Shown one piece after another: positions 1 through 12,538 of a DNA stretch of 64,000 nucleotides. The position numbers were made by a program, and so were the translations under genes. The DNA comes from Diphasiastrum complanatum (taxonomy: Eukaryota > Streptophyta > Lycopodiopsida > Lycopodiales > Lycopodiaceae): the NCBI GenBank assembly GCA_029204225.1, contig CM055099.1:54883373-54947372 (forward strand), written 5' to 3'. Each line of letters starts with the position of its first letter. The first letter of the stretch is position 1. A model generated the notes under the pieces. It was not told the DNA's origin, did not search any database, and saw nothing but the letters and a program-made list of their open reading frames with translations.

Positions 1-7
1 TGACATT

Positions 8-397
8 ATGGATAGGATAAATGGATGTTGTATCTTTAGTACAATTGATTTGACAAGTGGATATCACCAGATCAGAGTAGCACCTGAAGATGTCCATAAA
101 ACTGCTTTCAGGACTAACTCTAGCCTTTATGAATCTTTAGTGGTACCATTTGGTCTTACTAATGCTCCCGCAACATTCAATAGAATGATGGAACGAATCT
201 TTCGACCTCATAGACGTTTTGTAGGAACATTCGTTGATGATATCTTAGTCTTCAGTGCAAATGAAGAAGAACATAAAAGACATCTAGATATCGTCTTTAA
301 TAATGTAGGAAATTCAGCTGTAGATATTTTTAGTATATCAAACTTAGAATCTTCATTTGAAACTTCTTTTGATATTCCGAGTCTAATTTTTCATTAA
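8..397 (+). pseudogene. Ty3/gypsy reverse transcriptase fragment
   Basis: The open frame encodes the middle of a Ty3/gypsy reverse transcriptase: the STIDLTSGYHQIRV block, the [16 protein letters not shown] block and the catalytic FVDDILVFS motif appear in the family order. Similarity stops near base 305, soon after the EEHKRHLDIVF segment; the last 30 or so codons look unrelated, so the copy is truncated there. The left end is cut by the window edge. No protease, RNase H or integrase follows. The residue choices differ from the gypsy copies at 7.6-11.6 kb and 14.3-20.6 kb, suggesting a different gypsy lineage. It is a relic, not a working gene. Confidence 0.85.
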
Positions 398-2250
398 TCT
401 GTATCGGCGTTATCACGCTCAACAAATTGAAGTTATAACTTCATACAATTGTACTCATTGTTGATAATAAGCAGAGTGCGATTTGTCCTATTGATGTTAT
501 TGGTCACTACACATTTGTTTGAATCCATCATTTGAACTATCTTGCTGCTAACTGTGACGCTTTTGATCCACGCATCAAGCTCGCTCCCAGCTTCCGCTCA
601 TACCCACTGATTTATGACAGGGAATCCATCGAACTCGGATATTAATGACTTTTCTAGCCCTTCTTTCTTGCTCGAAAAAGACATTTTCTAGTGTAGAATT
701 CACAAATGCATGTTGAACCGAGCTTGAAGATTCAGCCTCCCATGTTTTCGTTTCTTCCGCTTGTTTTTCAAGGCTGGATATTTTGTTTGAATGAGGTGCA
801 AAATATCGCGTTAACTCAAAGTGTCGAGAGACATTGTCAGACTATCGTGTTCAATAGGCTGCGTAAGACTTAGTGAATTAAGAGAACACCATGTTTAGAT
901 CATGTGTCACAACATAACAATTGATTAATCGATGAGTCAGTAGGTGTCTTAGACAACCATAGATATAGAATTCGAAGGCATCAAAGACATCCATGATTCT
1001 GCTCTTCGACTCAGCCGATAAAACACACAAGGAGAATAACGAGCATTCGATTCGCAATTAGAAAGTAGAAACAACAATGATCATTCACATATTATACACC
1101 AATTTGAAGAACACAATGTACTAAAGATGCGCGAATGTATATAAGATTGTCGTGAAGAAATCTACTTATCAGTATATAAGTCTTAAAGAACAATTTAGAA
1201 TTGAGCAATAGTGCTAGGTGAAAACAACAAGAGTGTCATTGGCGCGATACATGCGATCATATAGATCGGTACATTTATTTGTGATTCTCTTGATAGAATG
1301 TGCATCTAACTATGCTTATGTACATGATGCAGTTACTCTATTACATGTTAGCCTTTGGGTTGATCGTTTAGCAAAGCGAGTGTGAAGGCCCAATAATAGT
1401 AATGATAGTTCGAGACGTTAGTTTGGCCGTTAGGTTCGAACGTCTTCCGAATAGTGAACAGTCGATAGTTCGACTGTCGATGACGAGTTGTCGATTCGAG
1501 AGACTGTCGACTATCAACTATCGAAGGATTGTCAACTGTCGAAGATGTAAGGTGACTCTTTGACTTATTTGTTTGACTTGTAATAGTGTTGTGAACCCTA
1601 TCTCGAACTTGTGTGTATATCTGTAGGTTCTTCAATTGTAGAAGATTCTTGAAATAGCTGGTTATAGATACAGTGGTAACTGGATCCAACATGTAGCACC
1701 TACTTCCGACATAGGTGTCATTTTTTTTATAGGGCAAACAAAACCAAGAGGAGGAGGGATTAGGCAACGAGGAGCATGCAACAATTGCCTTTAGAGATAG
1801 AAGGTTAGGGCCTATCTCCGAAGGTAAGAAAAAATATTCCATGAATACTCTCTCGTTGAAAGAGATAAATATATACACATGGTGGAAAAAAGAGCATGAG
1901 GGTTAGGGTCTTTTAGGGTTAGAATTGAAAAATAACAATAATGTAAGTTGAGAGAAAGTGAAAGAGCCGGGCAAGAATGTAGGCTGTTATGAAGAAAACA
2001 CGTTTCATAGTTTTTCATTGGTCCACATGCGATTAGGGTTTTGACTAATGAGGTTTGTTTGATGGACACATGTCTTTTAATTTATTCGATAAAACTAATG
2101 TCATTTTGATTGAAACGCTATATATACCATGAGTGATCTGGAATTCTGCAAAGCTTGACCTTCAAGATGAAAAGCGTGACAAGTTAGGATTTCTCTGAGA
2201 TAGGGTTTAGATCAGGGTTTGGGAGAGGAAAATAATGATAATAGACAGTG
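398..2250. other. No recognisable gene
   Basis: About 1.85 kb with no frame I can assign to a protein family. Open frames on the minus strand at 1348-2069 are low in complexity and lack family motifs. The stretch at about 1448-1545 is crowded with GTCGA/TCGAC words. The sequence probably belongs to decayed repeats. Confidence 0.5.
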
Positions 2251-2257
2251 AGTGAGA

Positions 2258-2427
2258 GAGAGAGAGTCGAGCCACATGGAGGAGGTAGGATTCTAAGAAA
2301 ATTCTCTATTACCTCCCTCCTACCTCCGAAAGTTGAGAGAGAGAGAGAGAAAGAGAGAGCTAGGCCACATGGGAGGTAGGAGAGAATATTCTAAAAATAT
2401 TTTCTCTTACCTCCCTCCTATCTCCAA
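2258..2427. repeat. Tandemly duplicated hairpin
   Basis: Two neighbouring copies each start with a GA-rich run and the phrase gccacatgg, then fold into a hairpin. In the first, bases 2281-2290 pair perfectly with 2318-2327. In the second, bases 2371-2390 pair with 2396-2415 around a 5-nt loop; the only two non-Watson-Crick positions would be G:U pairs in RNA. It lies about 650 bp upstream of the FtsZ1 start codon. Function unknown; it could be a MITE-like remnant or a small-RNA-type foldback. Confidence 0.7.
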
Positions 2428-2803
2428 ATATATAAACACCCTAGTGCATTTATTCATAGGAAAAAGTAGTAGGTACATTGATGAAAAAGATACACCCCGA
2501 AGGGGAGCTTAAACAAAAGTAGGCTCAAACAAGAGCGAAGCTTGCAGTAATGCTAAGATTTATCCAAATCCTGGCATTAAAAATAACAGTGCATTAAAGG
2601 TTGACTCTGCCATTGAAGTTAATAAAGTTAACCTTAAGAGGCAGGCCAGTCTCTGGAGGCTGGCAAAAACATGCCTAATCAAATAATGACACACGGGTCG
2701 AAGGTAACACTCTACCTCTGACATGTGTCTTGCCTCCACACTTTTGGAGGCTGCCACCTGTGGCAACAGCCTCCGTCATATGGCCCAGCTCTTAGTGAGA
2801 GTC

Positions 2804-2815
2804 GAGTGAGTGAGT

Positions 2816-2846
<31 letters not shown>

Positions 2847-2872
2847 TGTGTGTGTGTGTGTGTGAGTGTGAG
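2804..2872. repeat. Compound microsatellite (GAGT)n(GA)n(TG)n
   Basis: An uninterrupted run of GAGT units changes into GA repeats and then TG repeats about 210 bp upstream of the FtsZ1 start codon. It sits just outside the presumed promoter. Confidence 0.95.
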
Positions 2873-2904
2873 TTTTTTTTCTTAAGATTTGCAAACTATG
2901 TTAA

Positions 2905-2914
2905 AAATATATAG
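2905..2914 (+). promoter_or_regulatory. Candidate TATA box of FtsZ1
   Basis: An A/T block reading aaatatatag lies about 170 bp before the chosen FtsZ1 start codon, which would leave a 5' leader of roughly 140 nt including the GAGC-rich stretch at 3031-3070. Position and composition fit, but there is no transcript evidence. Confidence 0.4.
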
Positions 2915-3083
2915 AACTCGTTTGGAATTTGGATGTGGGCGTATCTTGGTTGTGCATGTGGCGATCTCCTTGCGCACGAACACAAAGACAGATATCAAGC
3001 TTTATACACTCTACGCTACGAACTCTACACGAGAGAGCGAGCGAGCGAGCGAGCGAGAAAGAGAGAGAGCTATACATACGATC

Positions 3084-6000
3084 ATGAATTCACGCCATGG
3101 CTTCACAGCAACCTCTCCTGTTCTTTCTCGGACACTTTCATCCTTCTCATCTACTACTTCTCATGCCTTTTCTTTGAAATTCTGCACAATAATGCCAGCT
3201 TCACCAGCTTACACTTGCGTTCTTAAATGTGGCTCCCTGCCACAGCTTTCTCATTTCCCTATGCTTCACACCAACAAGCTCCAACAACACTCCACTCATC
3301 TATGGAGCTCCGGGAGGAAAAGGGGCAGACAAAAGGAGGCAAGACAAGCCAGAGGCAAAACCTTGGTTGTTGCCATGTGCATGGATAATGCTCGCATCAA
3401 AGTGATTGGTATTGGTGGCGGCGGCAACAATGCAATCAATCGCATGATTGGAAGCGGCCTCCAGGTACACCACCTCTACTTCCTCTACACTGTTTCTTTC
3501 ATATGGTCTGAAAGAGCTTCTACGCTTTTCTTGTCGCGTTGGATAAGACTGGTTTCTGCGTCTTGGCTAAGACACATGCTTGAGTGCCAGCCGCTGCCAA
3601 ATAGGGATATGTCGGATCAATCTTGGCAAGGCCTAATATGCGGATATACAGTTTATATATTGTACATACTGAAATCAAATGCTGCTGCAAAAATAAATAA
3701 CAATAATAAGAGTTTTAGGTGAATTGCTCGAGAACTTTGTCCATACTGAAATGCTAACCAAACGTGCTTACACAAATAGGAAAAAATGTTGACAATAAGC
3801 ATTTAAATTGTAATACTAATGTGAGCCCTACAACAAAAAGCCATGCAAAGGTAGACGTTGTTAAGCATATTTTTGTGCAAGAATTTTGTGAGGCATTAAA
3901 GATGCAACACTTTGTTGTAGCACTTTTAATGTGCATTTTGAAGTTTTCTCTTCAATTTGACTACCCTTCCCTTGTTTGGGCCTATGTAGAAATGGGTCAC
4001 AAGAGCAATATGTGACTTCATGTATGGTACTCCAAGATATTAGATGATGATGCAGTCTCTATTGTTGGTCTTTGAGACGGAGGAAGAGTACACATGAATA
4101 AGTGAAGCTGAAGATTGCATGTCTCTCTATTATTTCAATTACTATTCGAAGTTGCATTAGAATGATGTTCCAGACCCTCCGCGTTCTTGAACGCTTAAAA
4201 AAGAAGCATTCCTTTTTTGAAAAGAAAATTAGGTTTAACCTCGATTTCAACCTTATTGGGCTGCGCATTTTCTAGAGAAAGGGAGACCGAGGGCAAGCCT
4301 ACAAGAGGCTGATTTACCTTTGGGTGATGTGCATGCTTTTGATATGAATTAGAGATGGTGATTGCGACACGCTATTACGGATTTTAGATAGTGTGTGGAG
4401 AAAAATCAGCGCAAACTTTTTTTTAACTATTTTTTTTACTCTTTTTGGTTTGCTTTGTTTGGAGATTAGTGCGAAGTTTTCTTTAATTCATGTAGTTGAG
4501 ATGTCTTGTAGAAATAGATTGTTGACATTTTCCTAGGCTTTTCGCCATAAAGTTGGTCTCTATGAGCATCCATGTTAGTGGAGTGCATGCGAGCTTTTTT
4601 TTTTTTGACATTTTTGCTTTAGGTTTTTTTTTGGCTTTCGGGGGGGGGGACATCTTGGACAGATAGACTAGTGGTTGGACCAAGTTCATGGGCTCGAGTT
4701 AGAGGCCATGAGCGTATGCAGATCCACAAGAAAGAGGAGTTAGATTCTAGACATGCATAGTGCCTATCATTTGGTAGAAGACACACCACATGTAAGGCTT
4801 TGTGTACTCGGTGCCCGAGGAGGAGTGCACATGCATCATACGTGACATGCTTGGTCCATTTATGGTTGTTCTATTATGTTGGATGAGTGGACTGACATAG
4901 GGCACATTCTTATCATCAATATTGTATTTTCTTCGAGTGCTATGTTTTTTGAAGCCTAAAGGTGTTGTGGATACTTCTCAAGCCACTATTGTTGAGTTAG
5001 GTGAGCTTATTTATGAGCACATAGACACAACAATGATAAAGGTGGGGTTTCAACATGTCATGCTTGAGGTCATGAACAACGTCAATAGTTGCATGGCCAT
5101 GAGTGGTCTTTTGTAGATAGAAAACCCCTCCATCGTGCAGATCTCATGTGTAACATACTACCTTGATTTTGTGATGTGGGACATAAGAAGCCTTTGGTTA
5201 TCACTTCTATTGTCGTCTCCATAGTTAGGTTTCTGACTAGGAAGAGGAGAGCCCTTGCCATCTTCAGGATATACAATCCATTGAACCTAGAAAAGCCGGT
5301 ACCCAATTGTTTTGCCTACCATTGTGTTGTGCTAGGGCAATTGCTAAAGGTGCATCGTACATTGGGCCATGGTAGCTAGCCGCAAGACCACACAATGGTG
5401 CCATAGTTTTGAGATTGCTAGACTTAGGTTTAAACAAACCATCTTTGGGGATAAGTTTTGGCGATAGGTTGAGCAGTGGGTTGAGGTTCTTCGACTAATG
5501 TATAATGTGTTGCAATTGGTGGATTGCAAGGGCCTCAAACTAGGCCTCATGTACAAGCTTATGGACCGGAACGAGAAAGTCTTTTAGAAGCGGGTGGTTT
5601 GGCTCCACTATTTGTCGTCGAGTGTTCTTGGAAGCTTGATCTTTGGGGATCGTCTCATTGGTATCAGAGCAAGGCTTGCGGTTAGATTGAAAGACGGAGT
5701 CGATTGCTCTTCTTTCCAGCTTCTTGGTAGGGACTCACATCCTCTTGGGTACCATCATTCCTGTTGGTGTTACCATCTTCAAGTAAGGCTATAATGCAAC
5801 TTTTTCCATGGAATGAATCTTATCTTCGATTAAAATGCCATCGGATTATTGATTGAATTTTCACAGCTTTTCATAGAATTAGGGTTTATCATAGTGTTTG
5901 CTGGCTTAACGACTAGAAACTGCATGCTGCTGATTTGAGTAGTGCTTCACACGTTGTTCACATGCATACTAGTTTATGAACTGAATTGAGTAGAAACATC

Positions 6001-9000
6001 AGAAAAATAGCAATTTTGGCAATTTTGGGCTAGGATATGATGTTAGATACTGATTGGAAGGTAGATCAGTGTTAAAATTGCTGTAATGAGGTCAAATTTT
6101 GTAGGAAAGATAGTTATATGGTTGCATTTTGTAGAAAAGCATCAGATCATGTGAAAAACCATCGTTTTTTGACAAAAAAGCATGGTTTTTGGTCTCTTGT
6201 ACATGGAATTGCCTAGATGTTGGCATTTTGGAACTGTAGCAACCTTGTTCAGGTCAATTAGACAATATTTAAGCCTCTTGTTACTTATATCGATCGGTAA
6301 TATGCTATAGAAGTCGATAGAAACCTAAAAATGGTCAAAAAATCAAAAAATTTGAGTCCTTTAGGGGGATTTGTTGCATGGTGGGGGTCAAGGCTTCTCG
6401 TTTCAGCTTTGATCTGAGCCTATGCTGTTGCCATAGCTGTTGGGAGGAAGAACAAGCTTGTGTAAGCTAGGAGCTGCCAGCACCCACCCTAGCCTTAGAA
6501 AATTGGTTTTAGATTGTTTTTGACCGATCTACACCCTAGGGATTTGATAGAGAGGTTGGCTGGGCTGTTTTTGGAGTTTATGAACCGTTGCTAACCTCTC
6601 TTCTGAGCCATGCAAGGAGTTATGGTGTTTTTGAATGCTTTTTCCATGTTTTTTGGGCACCCGTATACCTGTTTTTTGGCTGCTAGCTGTTCGCATTTGT
6701 GAACAGTATGGTCAGTGCTGATGTAGCAGTGTGTTTAAGGGGGAAAGAATGTTACGTCCACGTCCTGTACCGAGGATTTGGGATCATCCTTGATGCGGAT
6801 ATTTGGTACTCCAGTGTTTGAGCTTATTAGTTATGCCTAGAATAAATTCCAATTCAAGGCCAGTTTCATGACTAGTAACCTTGGGAGGACCTAGCCACTC
6901 ACATTGTGACATGTGGAGCTGCAAAAGGTATGGGATGGTTGCATGCATGTAGGCAAACTATTTGGTTGTGGAGTGAGACCAGATTGCATGGGGTTTGCAT
7001 GTCATCATGTACAGGTTACCGTAGGCTATGTTTACTAGTAACTCGCCCTCCTACACATAGGGACTCTTCGAATTCTTGTCTCTTCTCTCTCTTCTTGTAT
7101 TCACATACTATGGCTTGGGGGTGAAGCTGTTGTGGACTGATCTTCAGCTTCTACTTGGTTGGGTGGCTTGGCTCCACTGTCTCCGTTCGAGTGTTCTTGC
7201 AGGCTTGATCTTTGGGAATCGTCTCACTTCTAGTATAGGATTATCATGTGCTTTGCTCAATAGTGCCTAGCAACAAACTACAATAAGCTTCAATTTTAAT
7301 TTGTGAATTGTGATTGTAGATGACTGCATTGTTAAGGTCCTTGTGCAACAAAAAGGCAAGCGTTCTCTACCTAGCCATGTCCTTCGTCTATATAGAGAGG
7401 AGCCCTTGAACCCAGTGTAGGCTGATGGCGTGCACTGGTGCCATGCGTGACACCTCACCGAGTGTAACTACTACTCTGCTGAACTTGGCCCACATGCATG
7501 GACTACATGAATGTGCCCAGTTCTAGCATGCAGGTCCTTTGGGACCTAGGCTTAGGCCTTATACACTAACACAGGCACATGCCATTGACATTGTCATGCC
7601 CTCTGTTACTCCTAACTCGAGCAATGTCACGGGCTCGTAACATCAACATAAATGTACCTTGTTGCTGCATGTTTAGTACTGTTATAGGCAAACTCAAGGA
7701 TTGGAAGGTACTCATCCCAATTTGTTTGCTTTTTACTAACGTATGCACGAAGCATTTATTTGAGTACTTGGTTACCCCTCTCTGTTTGTCCATCTGTCTG
7801 AGGATGATCTTTGATGGAAAATTGCTCTCCCAAAACTACATGTGAACTTACTATCCTTGTCATACTATATCAGTTGGCAATCCATACAATTTGAAAAGTC
7901 CATAGACGAATTGTCTAGTCGGTTCTAGAGCTTTTACAGTTGTGATAGGGAGAAAATGTGCCATCTTGGTCAGCCGCTCTATTGTTACCCAAATGGCATT
8001 ATAACCTTGCTTATTACACGACAACCCTATTATGAAATCCATGGAAATACTTTTCCGTTTGCTAGCTGAGATTTCTAATGGCTGCAACAAACCGCCTGAT
8101 TTCAAGCACTCTGCCTTGTTAACTTGACATTTCTGGTGACTGGTAACATACTGCTGGGTATCCATTCTGATTTTAGGCCAGAAGAATGATCGTCTAAGTC
8201 TTTTGAATTCTTGGGCATCCTGTACTAGGACTATTGTGACACTCATAAAGAATTTGGCACCTTGCGTCATTGATGTCTGGAACACAAATCATACTTCTAT
8301 ATAGTAGTTACATCCTCAATAGAGTTCCGTTTCCATTTGAGCCCGCTTGAATGATGCGATATTGGATTTCTTATCCTTAGTATGGTTTGATGGATTGTTG
8401 GAACTAGTGTCTTCAATCCCGGGCACTGATAATGACACATTTGAATTTCTATTTTGAACGACATTCCAAATAATAGAGAAGTAAGGGTGTTTCTTACATT
8501 TTCCCATCAAGGACTCCAAGAAATTGTTATGAATTGGAGTAAAACTCCATTCATTAATCATGGGCATCTGACTAAGTGTGTTTACTACGACGTTAAATTT
8601 TCCCTTCCTATAGCAAATGTTCGTGTCAAACTCTTGCATCAATTTTGACCATCGGGCTTTTTGCCCTCGAAGGTCAAGTTGATTACAAAGATAACAAATA
8701 CTTTCATAGTCAGTTAAAATCTCAAACTGTGCACCTTAAAAATAGTGGCACCAACCTTTAAGGGCATGGATAATAGAGCAGAGCTCTTTCTCATATGTGG
8801 TATACTTTACTTGAGCGGGTTCTAACTTTTGACTTCCAAAGAAGACTAGCCTCCTATTTTAAATTAATACTATAAAGCCCTACTTCTAGGATCCGACTCT
8901 AAGCATGCCAAACCAAGCAACAACAAAGGGAACGGGTGGTGAATAAACCAACCCAACCAAACCTAGATCGTACGGATCTAGCCCCCAAGCTATGGATCAA

Positions 9001-12000
9001 TCACAGTCATGGAAAGAGGAATCACACTAGCAGCATGTAGCTACCAATCACAGAATCAAGCATATTCACTAGTGAGAGCCCAATAGGTATACTTATACCC
9101 TCCAAGGCCCATGCACCACTAGTAGTGCACTGTGACACCTCACTGGACACCTCTGTAGCCTATCTAGGCCACGTCATCCAGTTTCCTAATGACTTACTGA
9201 CAGATCCATACCAACTCCACCACCATGTGTTTAGGCCTACAACCATTAATTATGACCATGTACACATAAGGGCCCCAATTCCCTTATAGTCACAATTAAC
9301 TTACGAGTTGATGGTCTACCGATCTTTAGCATGGACACGCTACCCGAGATTAGTCATGGGCATGACAAATACCTCCCCTACAACAAAGTCACTTGCATCT
9401 GTTTCAACCACAAACGATTGATGAGGATCAACAACCTTTAGTATTGGTGTTGTAGCAATAATTGGCTTAAGAGTTTCAAACCTCACCTGTTGCGATTGCT
9501 GCCAACTGAATTCCTTACCCTTCCTCTTTAAGAGATCAGTCATGGGTATCGCAATATCCCTTGATAAACCTTTTAAAAAATCTCAATAAGCCCCAGAAAA
9601 CTGAACGTCTGTAAGATTGGTCGGACTAGGCCAATTCAGAATGGCTGCTACCTTAGCTGGATCTGTCTTGACACCGTCTTTTGATATTAGATGACCTAAA
9701 TAACTTATTTAGAACTCACATTTGGACTTTTTAGCAAAGTTGATGCTTTTGCAACAGCTAAACACTTTTTCTGAGATGCTTTAGATGTTGTTTTTTATTT
9801 TGCTATAGACCAATACATCGTCAAGAAAAACGACGACAAATTTTACGAAGATAGTGTCTTAATACACTATTCATCAAAGTCGTAAATGTCGCGGAGTGTT
9901 GGTTAGCCTAAAAGGCATTACCATAAACTCATAATGGCCTTGATATTTCCTAAAGGCTAATTTAGGAAAACATCATCCAATCTAATTCGGACTTGATGAT
10001 ACCCTGATCGTAAATCTATTCTACTGAAATATTTTGCGCCTCCGAGTTGATCATCTACTCGAGGCATAGGTAATCAGGCCCTCAATAAAGTATTTTAACA
10101 GATACTTTATTGAGGGCCCAATAACCTATGCACAAACACATAGAACCATCCTTTTTCTTAACTAAAAAAATAAGCATGGCCTATGGAGAGTTACTAGGCT
10201 GAATCTGTCCCGTTCTAAGGTATTCTAGGATCTGTCTAGAAATTTCTTCGTTTTCTCTCAAGCTTAATCTATAAGGTGGCTTAGAAATGGGTGTAGTACC
10301 AGGGAATAAATCTATTGCATGATCTACTAGGTGGAAGACCATTAAGTAAATTCTCTAGAAAAACATCATTGAACTCATCCATTAACTGTTTTAAAGTATC
10401 CTTAAACTGAGAATTAAAATTCCATAAGTAATCATCTAGAATAAAATGCAAATCATAGAGAAACACCTGGTAACTGTCGTCCTCAAGAAGTGGTCGAAAC
10501 TCGGAACTGCAAATAAGCAGGTATTCAAGTAATTCATGCTCGCCATGTAGCTCCACCAGTTTCCCAGCCCGCTCAAAAGAGATAGTATTTGTTTGATAAC
10601 TTCTATGGAGGATTGGCCCTAGATTATAAAGCCAACACCAAGGATGATTTCGAGTTCGTCATTTGAAAATTAAGGGATCCTGATAACCCTGGCTATCTAT
10701 CTCAAGGTTATTAATCATAGTTTCCTAGACTTGCTTATCCTGTCCCTTAGCTAGGGAGACGATATTCCTATGTTGACTAGGACTTTCAGGAAGCTTTAAT
10801 TTCTTGACAAGCGAATAAATAATAAAAAATTGTGTAGCTGCATTGTCAATTATCACTTTGACGGTTTGGTTGCCTATTTTTCCCCGCATGCGAACTAGAT
10901 CATGAGGCCCGAAACTAGGGGTTTCTTTAAGCATGGCCGAGGATTAATGGCAACTATGGTATATCTTCATCGAGGATTTCTACTTCAGCAACTGAAGAAG
11001 TAGTGTGAAAGCTAATGGTCTGTACAAAATGGATCGATTAGCGTTACACACTTTATTTTTTGACGTGTTTTTAGATTTGTCAAATTTTTCTCTTTTTCTA
11101 CCAATAAATTTTGACTTGTTGGGCGTAACTTCTAATTTTTTTAGGTTGGTTTTTTGCCGCCCAACCAAGTCATCATAAATCTAGGCAAATTTTATGGCTT
11201 GTGCAAGAGTTCTAGGAGAGTTACGACTTCTACTTTGTACTCATAGCACAAGCCATGTACTTTATGGTAATCATTAATATCCTAAAATTTAAGCACAAAT
11301 TCCCTATACATAGAGATATATTGTGGAAGTGTGCCTCCCAGGCACGGTCAAGCTTGTTTTTAGGAAGAACTCCTTCAGGAAAGCTTCCTCGAACTCCTTC
11401 CAGGTTTTGGGGGTCTATCCAATTGCCTGAAGGTTGAGCCACCATTTGTAGGCCATCGGAACGAAGTTTGTCAAAAACTTCCTTCCCCTTATCTCGTCTA
11501 GAGATCTGATGACCTCCTCAGAGAAAGCCCAAGCAGCCGAATCCTGTAACGTATCAGCGCTAGCCGTAGTCACACTCTTAAAAGTTATCAGCTCTAATTC
11601 TCTTGAGGAGCTGGGAACTGCACGCAAGACTTAGAATTACAAATCAACGCATTCAAGCTTGTGTGCCATTGACAGACGTTGATAAATAACACCCTTCTAG
11701 ATGATGAAAAAAGGTTGTATTTAGAAGGAATTTGTTTAGTGCAGAGTTGTATATTTAAAGCTCAAGGTATTATGCCCTGTAAAGTAGGCTTTGTGGGCGT
11801 AATGCTCTAGGTTCAAATGTAGTGTAAATTTTCATCGGGAATGGAAAACACATGTAATGCAAAATAATGGCTTGTCCAATATAAGCAAACTTTTTCAAGG
11901 TGAAATACAAACTCGGAACAATTTATATGCAAGGGAAAGTCCCGACTCTCGGGCCCTCTGGCTACTGCCCGGAAATTTCTTGGTTAGGGCCTTTCCCTCT

Positions 12001-12456
12001 GTACTCATGGCCTCCAGGTATAAAGGCCTCTATTTGTTTCCCAACTTGATTCTTGGTATACCTGGATTATATATAGGAACCCAATTGGTACATTTAGTTC
12101 TCTCAATTTTAGAACTAAGATTGTGAACTCTTGTATTATTATCGATTTTGTAATCATCTAGCTGCCTAAAATAAGTCAACTGGTGACAGCATAAGTCGAG
12201 TTCGTTTTCAGGCTATTTGGAAACTTTGCTAGCGACTTCTGCTTTGCTTCTACCTTGTTTCTTGAAAGATTATTTTTGCTTTTGATGGTTATAGACAAAT
12301 TTGCAAATCTTGTGTATCACATGCATCCTTCTGACTTTGCAACTAAAGCTCACAGGGTGTGGATTTCTGGGCCATAAACACTGATGCTCAAGCATTGTTG
12401 CAATCAGCTGCAACTCATCGGTTGCAAATTGGGGAGACATTAACACGTGGTTTAGG

Positions 12457-12538
<82 letters not shown>

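Larger units (their letters stand above)
7643..11627 (-). pseudogene. Decayed Ty3/gypsy polyprotein copy
   Basis: Older relative of the gypsy at 14.3-20.6 kb, same strand. Going right to left: gag remnant ([10 protein letters not shown] near 11445) and a basic pre-knuckle region (10980-11168). Next comes a protease remnant whose active site reads DNAAT, and a protease-RT linker (10281-10556). Decayed RT spans about 9600-10270, with RNase H start at 9340-9543 ([10 protein letters not shown]) and further RNase H at 8316-8870. The integrase at 7700-8285 keeps [10 protein letters not shown] and SMDFIIGL. Stops and frameshifts occur throughout. A foreign block interrupts RNase H at about 8857-9340. 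There is no LTR on the right. It lies in FtsZ1 intron 1, antisense to the host gene. Confidence 0.85.

Noticed and set aside
3098-3226. Alternative ATG in another frame over FtsZ1 exon 1
   Set aside because: It stops at 3226 and does not lead into the GGGGNN motif, unlike the ATG at 3084.
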